Positions 53,724 to 61,668 of a stretch of DNA of 64,000 nucleotides are shown here, piece by piece (the stretch's first letter is position 1; each line of letters begins with the position of its first letter). The notes under the pieces were generated by a model that worked only from the letters and a program-made list of their open reading frames with translations, did no database searches and was not told the origin of the DNA. Source of the stretch: Tetranychus cinnabarinus (taxonomy: Eukaryota; Arthropoda; Arachnida; Trombidiformes; Tetranychidae); contig WHVY01000001.1 of the NCBI GenBank assembly GCA_022266195.1, forward strand, positions 7,254,001-7,318,000. The letters run 5' to 3'. A program made the translations under genes and the position numbers.

Positions 53724-54547
53724 GTAAGACCAAGGTAGACAAAAGGTGGATAGACTGGGAGGAGAGCAGAAGATTATACCAAAAGGGAGGAAAAAATGGG
53801 AAAAGTAAATGAAGAGCGAAATGGAATCATTTGAGGGTTCAAATTTTCACTCTAATCGAGTCTATTAATTGAGAAAAATGAGTTTCTTTAAATGTCTCGA
53901 AAGGTAAAGATGTTTCAAGAGTGACACTGAACTACCTTTTCCCATCAAAGTATCGCAAGTTTTGGAGGAAAAATTTTCTTACCAAAAGATTATTATTGTT
54001 TGCTTGTACAACCCATTTACACCTTTCATTACGCATCAAAATGATCAGTATACAGCAAACTCGTGTCCAGGGGATCAACATTATCATCTTCTTCTGTAGA
54101 AAACCTTTTCTACTTTTAACATCAATTCTTGTCAATCTTGCACTTTTCCATCTTCTTCATCTATTACATTATTAATGCTCATTCACTCTCATTTGGTCTC
54201 AGTCTTTTCAACTTTTTCCACCTTCTCATCATCATGCTCTTCTTTACCTCTTGCACCTTAACCTAGAAATGAAGGAAAGAGTGAGAGAAGAGAAAAGATG
54301 AGGATAAAGTGAGAAGAAGAAAAAGCTCTTTATAATCATCATTTTTGCTTACTTTTCTTCTTTACCTTTTTCTTGCCTACTTTCTGCTTTTCCCTGTTAT
54401 TGAACCTTGTACAAAATGGATAAATGACCTGTCATGATGGATAAAATGTCAATGATATGTAAAAATGAATCAACATGCTTTCTTGGTCTTTAACCCTTGT
54501 CCATGGATCATGTTTTCCCTGTTTTTTTGTGTTTGATGACAAACAAG
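53724..54547 (+). other. Intron 3 of the Sidestep-like gene (824 bases)
   Basis: GTAAGA...AAACAAG. Mostly low-complexity; a 67-codon minus-strand frame and an 84-codon plus-strand frame here look like shadows. The acceptor has only a modest pyrimidine tract (TTTCCCTGTTTTTTTGTG upstream of the AAACAAG end). Confidence 0.75.
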
Positions 54548-54691
54548 GTCGAGCATTCTTCAATCTCCATAATAGACCAGCTTTTTTAAAAATTGATCCA
54601 GTTCGTTTATCCGATTCTGGTGAATATCGATGTCGAGTTGACTTTAAGAAAGCTCGAACAATAAACACTGTTATCAGTTTAAAAGTAATTG
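54548..54691 (+). CDS. Sidestep-like Ig receptor, exon 4 (end of Ig domain 1)
   Basis: Acceptor AAACAAG|GT and donor ATTG|GTAAGC; 144 bases, phase 1-1. It encodes the second half of the V-type domain. RAFFNLHNRPAFLKIDPVRL contains the D and E strands. DSGEYRCRVDFKKARTINT holds the F-strand signature (D.G.Y.C), including the cysteine that pairs with the one in exon 2. The G strand ISLKVI leads to the inter-domain linker. RVDF followed by a basic segment and an I..L.VI strand running into VPP is characteristic of the Sidestep family. Confidence 0.9.
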
Positions 54692-56645
54692 GTAAGCCTA
54701 AAGTTTATTCAATTTTGTCATTTTTCTTTCTTCTTTTTTCTTTCCTTTGCTTTATTTTGACATTTTAAATTGACTTTTAATAATCTCGATTGATTCTTGT
54801 TTATCACAGTTTTGTTCAACTTTTTTTCACTCTTCTTTTGTCTTTTGAAACAATTTTGGTTCCTTTTATTGTCAACAACCAATTATGTTGCGTTGAAAGA
54901 GTACATTTTTTTCATTGCAACATCAGAGAACAGATTTTTCTACTGTTGATAAAGACTTTTCCCTTTCATTTTCCCCCTTTCCTGTTAACTACTCAATTGT
55001 TTACCCGGAAACGGAAATGATGATGGAATGAGATAAAATGGACAATCAAAGTTAACCTGTTTTTCACTGTTTATTGTTTTCATTTTTCATCTTCTCGTTC
55101 AATGGAATAGCATGAAGAGTGGATTGTCCAAATTTTACAATCTTTTTTATACAATTATGTTATAGTTTACCTGTTTGTAGTCAAGCACTTCAAGTACTCT
55201 TGAATGATAATTGCAGGAAAACTTCATGTTACCTTTTCTAAGATTATCAAGTCATTTTGTCAGTTGAATTTTCTCGACCCTTTCAGCTTTTGAATTGACC
55301 GGAGTTTATTCAACCAATTTGATTGAACACAAGTCCAGACAATCGCTCGCCAAAGGAGCTAGAAGCATTAGTGCATTTATTTCAAACATTATTTTCATGA
55401 GTTTTTATAATTTCTTTGTGCTGTTTCGAGTCAATAGATATCAGTGATATAATGATGAATCTGTGCAAGAGTGACAACAAGACATCGAAAAAATAAAAAT
55501 AAAACTTCAATTCACCTCTGAACATCGATGGGCGAATTCATGAAAATGACCTCCAATGACCTTGAAAATTCGAAGCGTCTAAGCTTTGTCCCTGCAAACT
55601 TCTATACCAAGTTTGAGCTCATTCCACTCTGTCGTCCAAAGTGAAGCGCGACTCGTCGACTTGATCACTTTATCACCTTCCTACTTCTTTTCAAATCAGA
55701 AGATTTTCCTTTTTCCATATTCAATACCTAGAAACTTGACCTTGAAAAGAATGAATAATTCCAATTTTTTTTAAACATTGCTTACACACATATTATTGCC
55801 ATGATAGACTTGATGTTTATACTGTAAAATTGAGTTTCAGTTTGCATAATTTAATCAGAAAATGTTTTGGTCAGTTGACTTGGTAAATTTTTTTCCGTCG
55901 AAAAAGGTTTTCCCTTTTGACTTGAAAAAAATTGTTTAGTTTTGTGAGAATGAAAGTCTTGAAGTCGGTTGTTTAAACAAGAGTAAATCTGAAAGAGTTT
56001 TGATGCACAAATCGTAAGAACGCATTAAATACATGAAAAGATTCAACAGAATGTAAATAAGCTTGAGGAGGTAACATTGAAGTAAAGATTTTTCAATCAA
56101 CAGTAGACTAAAGCAAAGAAGCAAAGTGAATCAGTGTTGGTTAAACAGGGAAAATTAAACAAAAACAAGAACAAAAATCATTATTTAATCCTTTCAAACT
56201 ATCAATGATGCTAATTCCTCTAGAGAATTGAAATTTTCATCCCTTCTCCATGAAGCAAGTAAAGATAAACAAAAGTGCCAAGTAAAGTACGAAAGAGTAA
56301 CAAGAGCAAAAAATGAATGAATGAGTGAATAAAGAAATGAAAATGAAGCGCAAAGTCTGCAAGAAGAAGGAAAAAAAAAGATTCTCGAAAATCCAGATAA
56401 TTCAGTTTGTAAATCTCTTTTTTAGACGGAAAAATCCTTCTTTATCAATATTATCAATATTTACATTTATTCATTTTCAACCTCGACTAAGATCTTCATT
56501 TAACCCTTCAACATTGATAAATGCAGCAACGAAAAAAATGCCTTTTTCTTTTCTTTCTTTTCTTTGTTTTCGTTCTTTTCATAATTTTAAATTTAAATTT
56601 TTCCATCAAACTCTAATTGAAACTCTTCTTTTGTATTCCCAACAG
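54692..56645 (+). other. Intron 4 of the Sidestep-like gene (about 1.95 kb)
   Basis: GTAAGC...CCCAACAG. It contains a TGACCTTG-family copy (55546-55570) inside an island at about 55430-55770. The rest is simple AT-rich sequence. Confidence 0.75.
55430..55770. repeat. Decayed dispersed-repeat copy
   Basis: Contains AATGACCTCCAATGACCTTG (55545-55564), then CTTTGTCCCTGCAAACTTCT and CCAAGTTTGAGCTC. The island at 58430-58565 has a loosely parallel order: TGACCTTAACCTTATAATTC, then AAACTTCAATCC and CCAAGTTTTGACTTG. This suggests two old copies of one element of unknown type. Confidence 0.4.
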
Positions 56646-56756
56646 TTCCACCAGAAGAGCCTATTATAACAAATCCAGATGAAGTTAATCTTAAAGGTCT
56701 TATTGGACCGTACAATGAAGGTGATACTCTTAAAATTATTTGCACAACAAATGGAG
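56646..56756 (+). CDS. Sidestep-like Ig receptor, exon 5 (start of Ig domain 2)
   Basis: Acceptor CAACAG|TT and donor GGAG|GTAAGA; 111 bases, phase 1-1. The product starts with the linker VPPEEPIITNPDEV and continues IGPYNEGDTLKIICTTNG. This is the A-B part of a second Ig domain with its B-strand cysteine and the GPYNEG phrase seen in Sidestep relatives. The following C-strand exon (expected P.P.V.WW type) was not found in the remaining 7.2 kb. The gene therefore probably continues beyond the window, with a next intron longer than that or with an exon I missed. Confidence 0.88.
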
Positions 56757-57034
56757 GTAAGATTATTTTATCCCAAATTATGTATATCAACATTATCGTT
56801 AACCTTTATAATGAACAAGGTTAGCCTCGTTATATCAACATGCATTTTCCTTGATCAACCTTTAACGAGAAAATATTGTTTTCAAAACATTTTCTTCGTC
56901 ATCGAGTGGTATCGAGTAAACTAACGATTCAACAAATCCTCTTTACATTTCAAGTACAACGTTTGACTATTTGATTTGTTTAATGTAATGTTTACAAGAG
57001 TATTTCAAATTGATTTTGATTTAAAGAGAATGGA

Positions 57035-57056
57035 AGAGAGAGAGAGAGAGAGAGAG
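57035..57056. repeat. (AG)n microsatellite
   Basis: Eleven AG units. Confidence 0.95.
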
Positions 57057-58379
57057 AAAAAAACAAAGAAACAATTTAACTGGTTCGAGTGTCATCATGA
57101 TCGTTAGTAAGATCATTGGAATGATGAAGGGAAATGATAGAGAAGAAGCATTAATTGAATTAAATGGGAAGAAAATTTGTTGAACCCAGGAATTGAATGT
57201 TAACAAAAGAGTATCACAACAACGAGAAGATGGCAAAACAACAAAAAGCTAACAAGATAAACTATTTCGTCTCATCTTTAACTTGCTTCTGATTTTACGT
57301 CTTTTTGCCTTGTTTCAAGATTGATGAATTGTAAGATGATGAAATTAATTGTGAATGAAACAACAGGGAAAATGGTAAACAAGTATTGATTGTGTGAGAC
57401 GGTAAATACTGGGAGCCATTGTTTGAATCTACTATTCTTGAGGTGGATTAGTTTTAATTGTTTCACAGGGAAAAGGAGAAGTTAATGGTGAAAACTCTGG
57501 AAACATTGTTTGATGAATGCTCTGTAATATTTAACAGCAAGATTGAAAATTAGTTTACTTTTAATTGGATTAGCAAACAATGAATTTTGCATGAATTATA
57601 ACATGAATTGTTGATTGCATTGGAATACAATTAGGTTTCAAGACTTTTTGTTTTTCCTTTTTATCGTCTTTTACTTGTCGCTTTCCAAGTCATTTTCAGA
57701 TGATTGTGATAATTTATTGCAATATTTTGTAAGTTTGAGTTTCTTTGGCAATCAACTTTTGGTTGAAAAGGAAAGGAAAAGTTAATTTGATAATTGCAAT
57801 TAAACATTTTTGGTGTTGACTAGTTTCAAGTTTTAGTCAAAAGTAGGAATTGTGAGCCTATTTTTAATCATCTTGCAGTTTCATGGGTTTGCCTTGGTGA
57901 CAATCAATTATTTGATTCCAATTTCATGTGATTGTTCACTTGTTTCATCAATTTTTTATTTCCAGTTTATCGCTTGTAATCTTTCAATTGGCAATGTTGC
58001 TATGAAATAACGAATCTTTCAATTTAATTGACCTTTATTCATTATGACATTGTTACTTTTTTTATTACTTTTTTACTTTGATTGTTTCGCTTTTATCCAT
58101 TTCATTTCATTTATCTTCAATTCAACCATTTAAAATCTGATTAACTTGATTTTCTCTGGATGACACAGTTTTGATCTTTGTCCACTGCGAGATGTAACCT
58201 TTGTGTTATAAGTGATAAATTAAATTAAATCTGATAGCTCGAGATGATGAAAGAGCAAAGTTTTTTTGACTGATGAGAAATGTTTGTTTGTCTAAAGTCA
58301 TCTTTATTCAGCAAAAGATTCATTAATATTTCGAGTTTTGCTAATGAAAAATATTATATAATAACTTGATTAGTCGTAT

Positions 58380-58650
58380 TCTGGCAATTTTATTGGGTTA
58401 ATCAAATATCAGAACCAATGCCCAGTGATCTCTTGTGACCTTAACCTTATAATTCAAAAAATATCTAAGAATTTTGCTTAAAAGAAATCAGGGTTATTAG
58501 GATTATTAAGTGATCGTTTACGATTCATAAACTTCAATCCTGAATCCAAGTTTTGACTTGAAAAAGAGATCCTATCAGGTCTATTAGATACTCAACTCGG
58601 TATGGGTAAAATATCCCACTCTTTGCTCTTCCAGTTCTTCTTGTTATCGG
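58380..58650. repeat. Decayed dispersed-repeat copy
   Basis: Contains TGACCTTAACCTTATAATTC (58436-58455), then AATTTTGCTTAAAAGAAATC. The latter resembles 51627-51645 (AATTTTCTTATAAGAAATC). No coding sequence. Confidence 0.4.
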
Positions 58651-58810
58651 CTTGGTAGCTAAGCTAAAACAGATTTACAATTGGATTTATTAAAAATCAG
58701 GGTAAATGAAGGGTGTAACGCGTAAGTTAATAGAATAGATGATAACAATGACATTGGTAAGAATGTTGATTAGAAGGAGAAGAAGACACAGAATGTAAAC
58801 AAAATAATGA

Positions 58811-58926
58811 GTGTTAAGGTTTATTTGTACCAAAATAGGGTGAACAGTTATTATAATTTTGAACTTAATCTTAAGGTAATTTTATGTTTCTTTCCCCTTT
58901 TTTTTGGTAGAAATAAACCTTAACAC
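58811..58926. mobile_element. 116-bp hairpin/MITE-like element
   Basis: GTGTTAAGGTTTATTTGTACC (58811-58831, continuing CAAAATAGGG) is matched by the reverse complement at 58895-58926, with one mismatch in the first 25 bases before the A-run. The middle is about 54 AT-rich bases. It fits a miniature inverted-repeat element, or would fold as one long hairpin if transcribed. No target duplication is obvious. Confidence 0.55.
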
Positions 58927-59077
58927 CCTTTGCAAACAAAATTTGCATATATGAATCGATCATGAATTTAAAAAGAGGAAACAAAGTGAGCAGTTTTAAT
59001 TTCTAGACATTAATTGGCTCGTTTAATGAAATTGTCAATAGTATGAGAGGTCATAGTTTAAAAATCAATCGAATTTC

Positions 59078-59458
59078 TTAATTGACTTGATGGTTTGGTT
59101 GTGCGTGTCGTACTTGACTGTCGATAAAACTCCAAAGATAATAACCATAAGGATTAAGATCGCACGAACTTGGAGGCCATCACTCACTACGACCGCTAAG
59201 TCTAGTTCCATCGTGTTGAGTCAAGAAGGCGAGTGTTTCATTAATGCAGTAATGCGTCACTCTGTCTTGTTGAAACTAGTCTGATTCCAATTGAACCGGA
59301 ACTCAGGAAAGAAAAGAACTGAGTAAATTCTCGATAAGTGACCTGATTAACATGACTGGAGAGAAAATAGGAAACTATGAGACCATATAAACTCAAAGTA
59401 GCCCAAAAATGACATTTAGGAGGATGGGCGTCGATTTGCTTTAAGCTTGGATCCTTGG
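59078..59458 (-). pseudogene. Mariner-type (DD34D) transposase fossil, C-terminal part
   Basis: Minus-strand translation across frames gives HPPKCHFWATLSLYGLIVSY, then NQVTYREFTQFF, then FQQD..., then WPPSSCDLNPYGYYLW. These are the landmark phrases of a Tc1/mariner DDE transposase. The Asp of FQQD (codon at 59264-59266) and the Asp of CDLNP (59159-59161) are separated by exactly 34 codons, counting one TGA stop just before WPP. That is the DD34D spacing of mariner. It is dead: a frameshift near 59310-59330, a stop just before FQQD (where relatives usually have Trp) and the stop before WPP. The N-terminal part continues beyond the 1,086-bp insertion at 60553. Confidence 0.82.
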
Positions 59459-59462
59459 TAAT
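59459..59462. repeat. Target-site duplication TAAT (left)
   Basis: TAAT immediately left of the inverted-repeat end CAGTAGTG; the same four bases follow the right end at 60549-60552. Removing the element and one copy restores a continuous transposase reading (NWITKDPSLKQ) across the site. Confidence 0.75.
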
Positions 59463-59668
59463 CAGTAGTGTTAAAAAGTCCGGGTCTGGATAAGTTGTCC
59501 GTTCTGGATACACTTGTCCGTTCTGGATACACTTGTCCGTTCTGGATAATCCAAACCCGGACAACTTTTTAATGATTGATTAAAGGGTAAGGCTGGATAA
59601 ATCCAAACCCGGACAACTTTTGATGATTGATCAAAGGGTAAGGGAGCATGGGAAAATTTTTGCGCGGG
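59463..59668. repeat. Left terminal inverted repeat with 19-bp units
   Basis: Outer 32 bases match the right arm. Three 19-bp units follow, starting at about 59497, 59516 and 59535 (GTCCGTTCTGGATACACTT phase). Next comes the block ATCCAAACCCGGACAACTTT..AAAGGGTAAG, present twice in tandem (59544-59592 and 59593-59643). The arm then ends in GGGAGCATGGGAAAATTTTT. The repeated units are plausible transposase or regulator binding sites. Confidence 0.85.
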
Positions 59669-59708
59669 AAAACAAGTGATGGCAAACTTTGACTAAACAA
59701 ATTAAACC

Positions 59709-59714
59709 TTTATT
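59709..59714 (-). terminator. Poly(A) signal AATAAA
   Basis: AATAAA on the minus strand, 82 bases beyond the stop of the 134-residue ORF and before the left inverted repeat. The transcript would end inside the element. Confidence 0.45.
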
Positions 59715-59796
59715 TTTTAACGACTAAATTTTTAAGAATGGTTACAATTCATGTAACGATGTTATTTTATCAAATTTTAAACAATTTTTTAACAAA

Positions 59797-60201
59797 TTAA
59801 AGCCCTCTGCTCCTTTCTTCGACTATATTTGATGGCACTGCTGTTAATCTTTTTAACTCTTTTAGAGGGAAATCTGCAAAAGAAAGGTCAGCATCACTTT
59901 TGTTGCGTAACATTTCCTTCAGAACCATATTCTCCTTCCAAACTCTTTCTTTTTCCTTGGTTTCTTTATTAAATTCTCTCATTAGTTCTTTTATCTCTTT
60001 CTTATACCGGATCACTTCTTTTCGGCCATTATCCTCAATACTATTTCTTAACATATGATAAAGAACATGAATTACGGTGGCTTTCAAATTTTCTCTATCG
60101 AGACCTGTAAGTTTATGGTCAATCTCTAATTTGAAAGGCCCGTTTATCTTCCATAAACTTACAATATTAGCTATTGAATAATTGAGCGAGTTTGATGACA
60201 T
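59797..60201 (-). CDS. Coiled-coil protein carried by the TIR element (134 aa), unrecognised
   Basis: ATG at 60201 (MSSNSLNYSIANIV...), stop at 59797. Residues about 1-60 look globular (SLWKINGPFKLEIDHKL, then an alpha-rich NLKATVIHVLYHMLRN). Residues about 65-105 are highly charged and heptad-like (YKKEIKELMREFNKETKEKE), predicting a coiled coil. The tail is mixed (FADFPLKELKRLTAVPSN). The frame is intact in a region where the neighbouring mariner and Helitron sequences are riddled with stops, which argues for recent arrival or selection. It has no transposase-like catalytic motif. Its start codon lies inside the end of the upstream membrane ORF. A role in the element's own regulation or assembly is a guess. 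Confidence 0.65.
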   Translation of the reverse strand: MSSNSLNYSIANIVSLWKINGPFKLEIDHKLTGLDRENLKATVIHVLYHMLRNSIEDNGRKEVIRYKKEIKELMREFNKETKEKERVWKENMVLKEMLRNKSDADLSFADFPLKELKRLTAVPSNIVEERSRGL

Positions 60202-60301
60202 ATTCACTTGTAGGTCGGTAAAAAGTGCGTAAAAAAAGAACAATAATGATTATCAAGACTAATAAGATCTTGATTATATTCTTATAAGTCTCAGGGTCCA
60301 T
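60167..60301 (-). CDS. Small membrane peptide carried by the TIR element (44 aa)
   Basis: ATG at 60301 (MDPETYKN...), stop ending at 60167. A single hydrophobic segment at about residues 9-27 (IIKILLVLIIIIVLFLRTFY) with a short acidic N-terminus and a basic C-terminal side suggests a one-pass membrane peptide. It begins 28 bases downstream of a TATA box and overlaps the next ORF by 35 bases in a different frame, so both could come from one transcript by leaky scanning or reinitiation. If transcription starts at a typical distance from the TATA box, this ATG would be almost leaderless and the downstream ORF might be the main product. No homologue is recognised. Confidence 0.4.
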   Translation of the reverse strand: MDPETYKNIIKILLVLIIIIVLFLRTFYRPTSEYVIKLAQLFNS

Positions 60302-60328
60302 CTTTACCAAGATTAAGATTAACTCAGT

Positions 60329-60336
60329 CTTATATA
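60329..60336 (-). promoter_or_regulatory. TATA box (TATATAAG) of the TIR element
   Basis: On the minus strand, TATATAAG lies between a cluster of subterminal repeat units (60344-60403) and the membrane-peptide ATG (60301). The repeats immediately upstream would be well placed to control it. Confidence 0.5.
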
Positions 60337-60343
60337 GTAATGT

Positions 60344-60403
60344 TGATCCAGAACGGACAAGTTGATCCAGAGCGGACAATTCGATCCAGACCCGGACAAG
60401 TGA
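60344..60403. repeat. Internal subterminal repeat cluster
   Basis: Three degenerate units related to the 19-bp arm repeat, read on the plus strand: GATCCAGAACGGACAAGTT, GATCCAGAGCGGACAATTC and GATCCAGACCCGGACAAGT. They directly adjoin the TATA box. Confidence 0.75.
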
Positions 60404-60407
60404 TCCT

Positions 60408-60548
60408 ATTTTACCGCTCAAAAATTCTCCCACGCTCCCTTACCCTTTAATCAATCATTAAAAAGTTGTCTGGGTTTGGATTATCCAGAACGGACAAGTG
60501 TATCCAGAACGGACTACTTATCCAGACCCGGACTTTTTAACACTACTG
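60408..60548. repeat. Right terminal inverted repeat
   Basis: Reverse complement of the left arm, with two 19-bp units instead of three and a single copy of the ATCCAAACCC..AAAGGGTAAG block. A few point differences exist, for example CAGACAACTT for CGGACAACTT. Confidence 0.85.
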
Positions 60549-60552
60549 TAAT
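60549..60552. repeat. Target-site duplication TAAT (right)
   Basis: Right copy of the four bases that also precede the element at 59459. Confidence 0.75.
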
Positions 60553-60600
60553 CCAATTTTGTTGCGATGATTGATTTCACCCTTTGCTGTAGAAAAAATT
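60553..60600 (-). pseudogene. Mariner-type transposase fossil, part upstream of the insertion
   Basis: On the minus strand FYSKG-stop-NQSSQQNW runs into the TAAT site. This matches the mariner region just before the central block (F.. .G.VN.QN..W). It continues in frame into ITKDPSLKQIDAHPP on the far side of the 1,086-bp element. Upstream of this the similarity fades into the Helitron remnant. Confidence 0.6.
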
Positions 60601-60861
60601 TCATTTAGAACCATATGTTGCACTTATCTAAAATTTTTAGAAAATTTGGAGTAGTTTGGCGCAAAAACTAAATCTTGCATCGATATGGATAGACAATAGT
60701 TGCTGAGCTTCCATTCTTGCCATAAGAAAAGAGTTTATTCGACAAATGTTCTAACCAAACAACGTACTGACACTGAAACTCCACTTTTGAAACCAAAATC
60801 AAAGCAAGATGGGTTGAGTCCTGCTAGGGATTACCACTTTCAATGTGACTTTGTTAACAAT
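60601..60861 (-). pseudogene. Degenerate continuation of the Helitron Rep region
   Basis: Open frames are short and interrupted. At about 60861-60893 one minus-strand frame reads DPSDLADLLNC before a stop, which resembles the segment that follows the HUH motif in Helitron Rep proteins. The rest is unreadable. The boundary with the mariner copy is uncertain. Confidence 0.3.
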
Positions 60862-61134
60862 TCAGAAGGTCAGCCAAATCTGATGGATCTTGATAACTTT
60901 AAGAAAATGTGAATGGGACGGGTGTGTAGAACCTGCAGGTAATGATGGAGCAGGATTCCAAGCCTGACAGTATTTTCCTAAATCATCTAATTCTGCTAGC
61001 TTATCTCTTGCAGCCTCACTTACTCTCTCAACTGACTCAATGTCAGGAGCATTTTCAATCCCCATCACAGCATGAATGTGTAGACTACCATTCCTTCCGA
61101 GCTGCCATTCATAACGATACCAAATATCTTTCAT
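60862..61134 (-). pseudogene. Helitron Rep fragment with HUH motif
   Basis: The minus strand reads KDIWYRYEWQLGRNGSLHIH followed by AVMGIENAPDIESVERV. This is the core of the Helitron_like_N (HUH endonuclease) region, with the two metal-binding histidines of H-I-H at codons 61078-61080 and 61072-61074. Intact Reps nick and join single strands during rolling-circle transposition. Here the frame is offset from the upstream fragment by one base and ends in an unrelated tail (HFLKVIKIHQIWLTF). The second catalytic region (Tyr motif) and the helicase domain are missing. Confidence 0.85.
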
Positions 61135-61511
61135 CGTGAATATTTTTTTAGAACTTTATCAATGAAATTTTCAGCTCGCCTTCTAAGGAACCAGCTAACT
61201 ACTAAAGGATTGTAACGCATGAGTTTTGCCCTTTCTTTTTCTGTTATCGTAGCTGGATCTCTGTCTTTGCAAATCAATCTGAACAGATCTGGCCAATGAT
61301 AATCAGCAAAGGAAAGAGTGAAGAATATAAAAGCAGTGCCTAAATGCTGTATAATGTCAAGTAGCTCCCCACATCTTTCGCTCCAAAAACTTTGAGATGC
61401 TCTGAGTTTACCAACACTATACATTATTTTGCTGATAAGATTCGGATTATTTGCAATCTGGTCAGAAAATTTCTCAGCATTTACATTTCTAAATTTCGTT
61501 CCTCTAGTTGT
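61131..61511 (-). pseudogene. Helitron Rep fragment, upstream part
   Basis: Open on the minus strand from just after a TGA at 61512-61514 to a stop at 61131. It includes KFSDQIANNPNLISKIMYSV, then GELLDIIQHLGTAFIFFTLS, FADYHWPDLFRLI, and LMRYNPLVVSWFLRRRAENF. This is the usual order of the Helitron_like_N domain preceding the HUH motif. The break at ...VLKKYS is explained by loss of one T: restoring TTC would give Phe and read directly into the HUH fragment. The stretch is otherwise well preserved, so the copy is not very old. Confidence 0.85.
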
Positions 61512-61668
61512 TCAACGCTAGTTCATCTTTGATAGATTCATGAAGATCAATATTTTGAATTGGATTGGTGATAATTTTTCCAATCCTAGGTAAAACATCA
61601 CCAGTTTTTCTTCGATCCACTTCAATAAACAGCGAAGGCCTGAGGTAGGAGGGCACAGCAAGATAATG
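61504..61668 (-). pseudogene. Short open frame upstream of the Helitron fragment
   Basis: 55 codons on the minus strand in a third frame, coding-like in composition (PSLFIEVDRRKTGDVLPRIG, then IITNPIQNIDLHESIKDE). It ends at a stop just inside the next fragment. It may be a frameshifted N-terminal part of the same Rep, but I cannot match it to a known Helitron segment. Confidence 0.35.

Larger units (their letters stand above)
56757..58810. other. Intron 5 (left part) of the Sidestep-like gene
   Basis: AT-rich, with an (AG)n tract at 57035-57056 and a decayed repeat island at 58380-58650. No exon is supported. Confidence 0.5.
59463..60548 (-). mobile_element. 1,086-bp TIR element carrying two overlapping ORFs, family unknown
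   Basis: The ends are CAGTAGTGTTAAAAAGTCCG at the left and its exact reverse complement at the right. The terminal repeats extend about 140 bp at the right end and about 205 bp at the left, which has an extra 19-bp unit and a 50-bp internal duplication. It is flanked by TAAT. The arms contain tandem 19-bp units (TTGTCCGTTCTGGATACAC). Between them the minus strand has a TATA box, two overlapping ORFs and an AATAAA signal. No transposase is visible, so it is presumably mobilised in trans. Four-bp duplications occur in several DNA-transposon groups, and I cannot assign this one. It inserted into an already present mariner copy, so it is younger than that copy. Confidence 0.85.

Noticed and set aside
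59241..59564. 107-codon minus-strand frame read as one protein
   Set aside because: It runs from the inverted repeat of the 1,086-bp element into the mariner fossil, so it is a chimera of two unrelated sequences.
60700..60912. 70-codon plus-strand frame
   Set aside because: It is antisense to the degenerate Helitron region and has no recognisable features.
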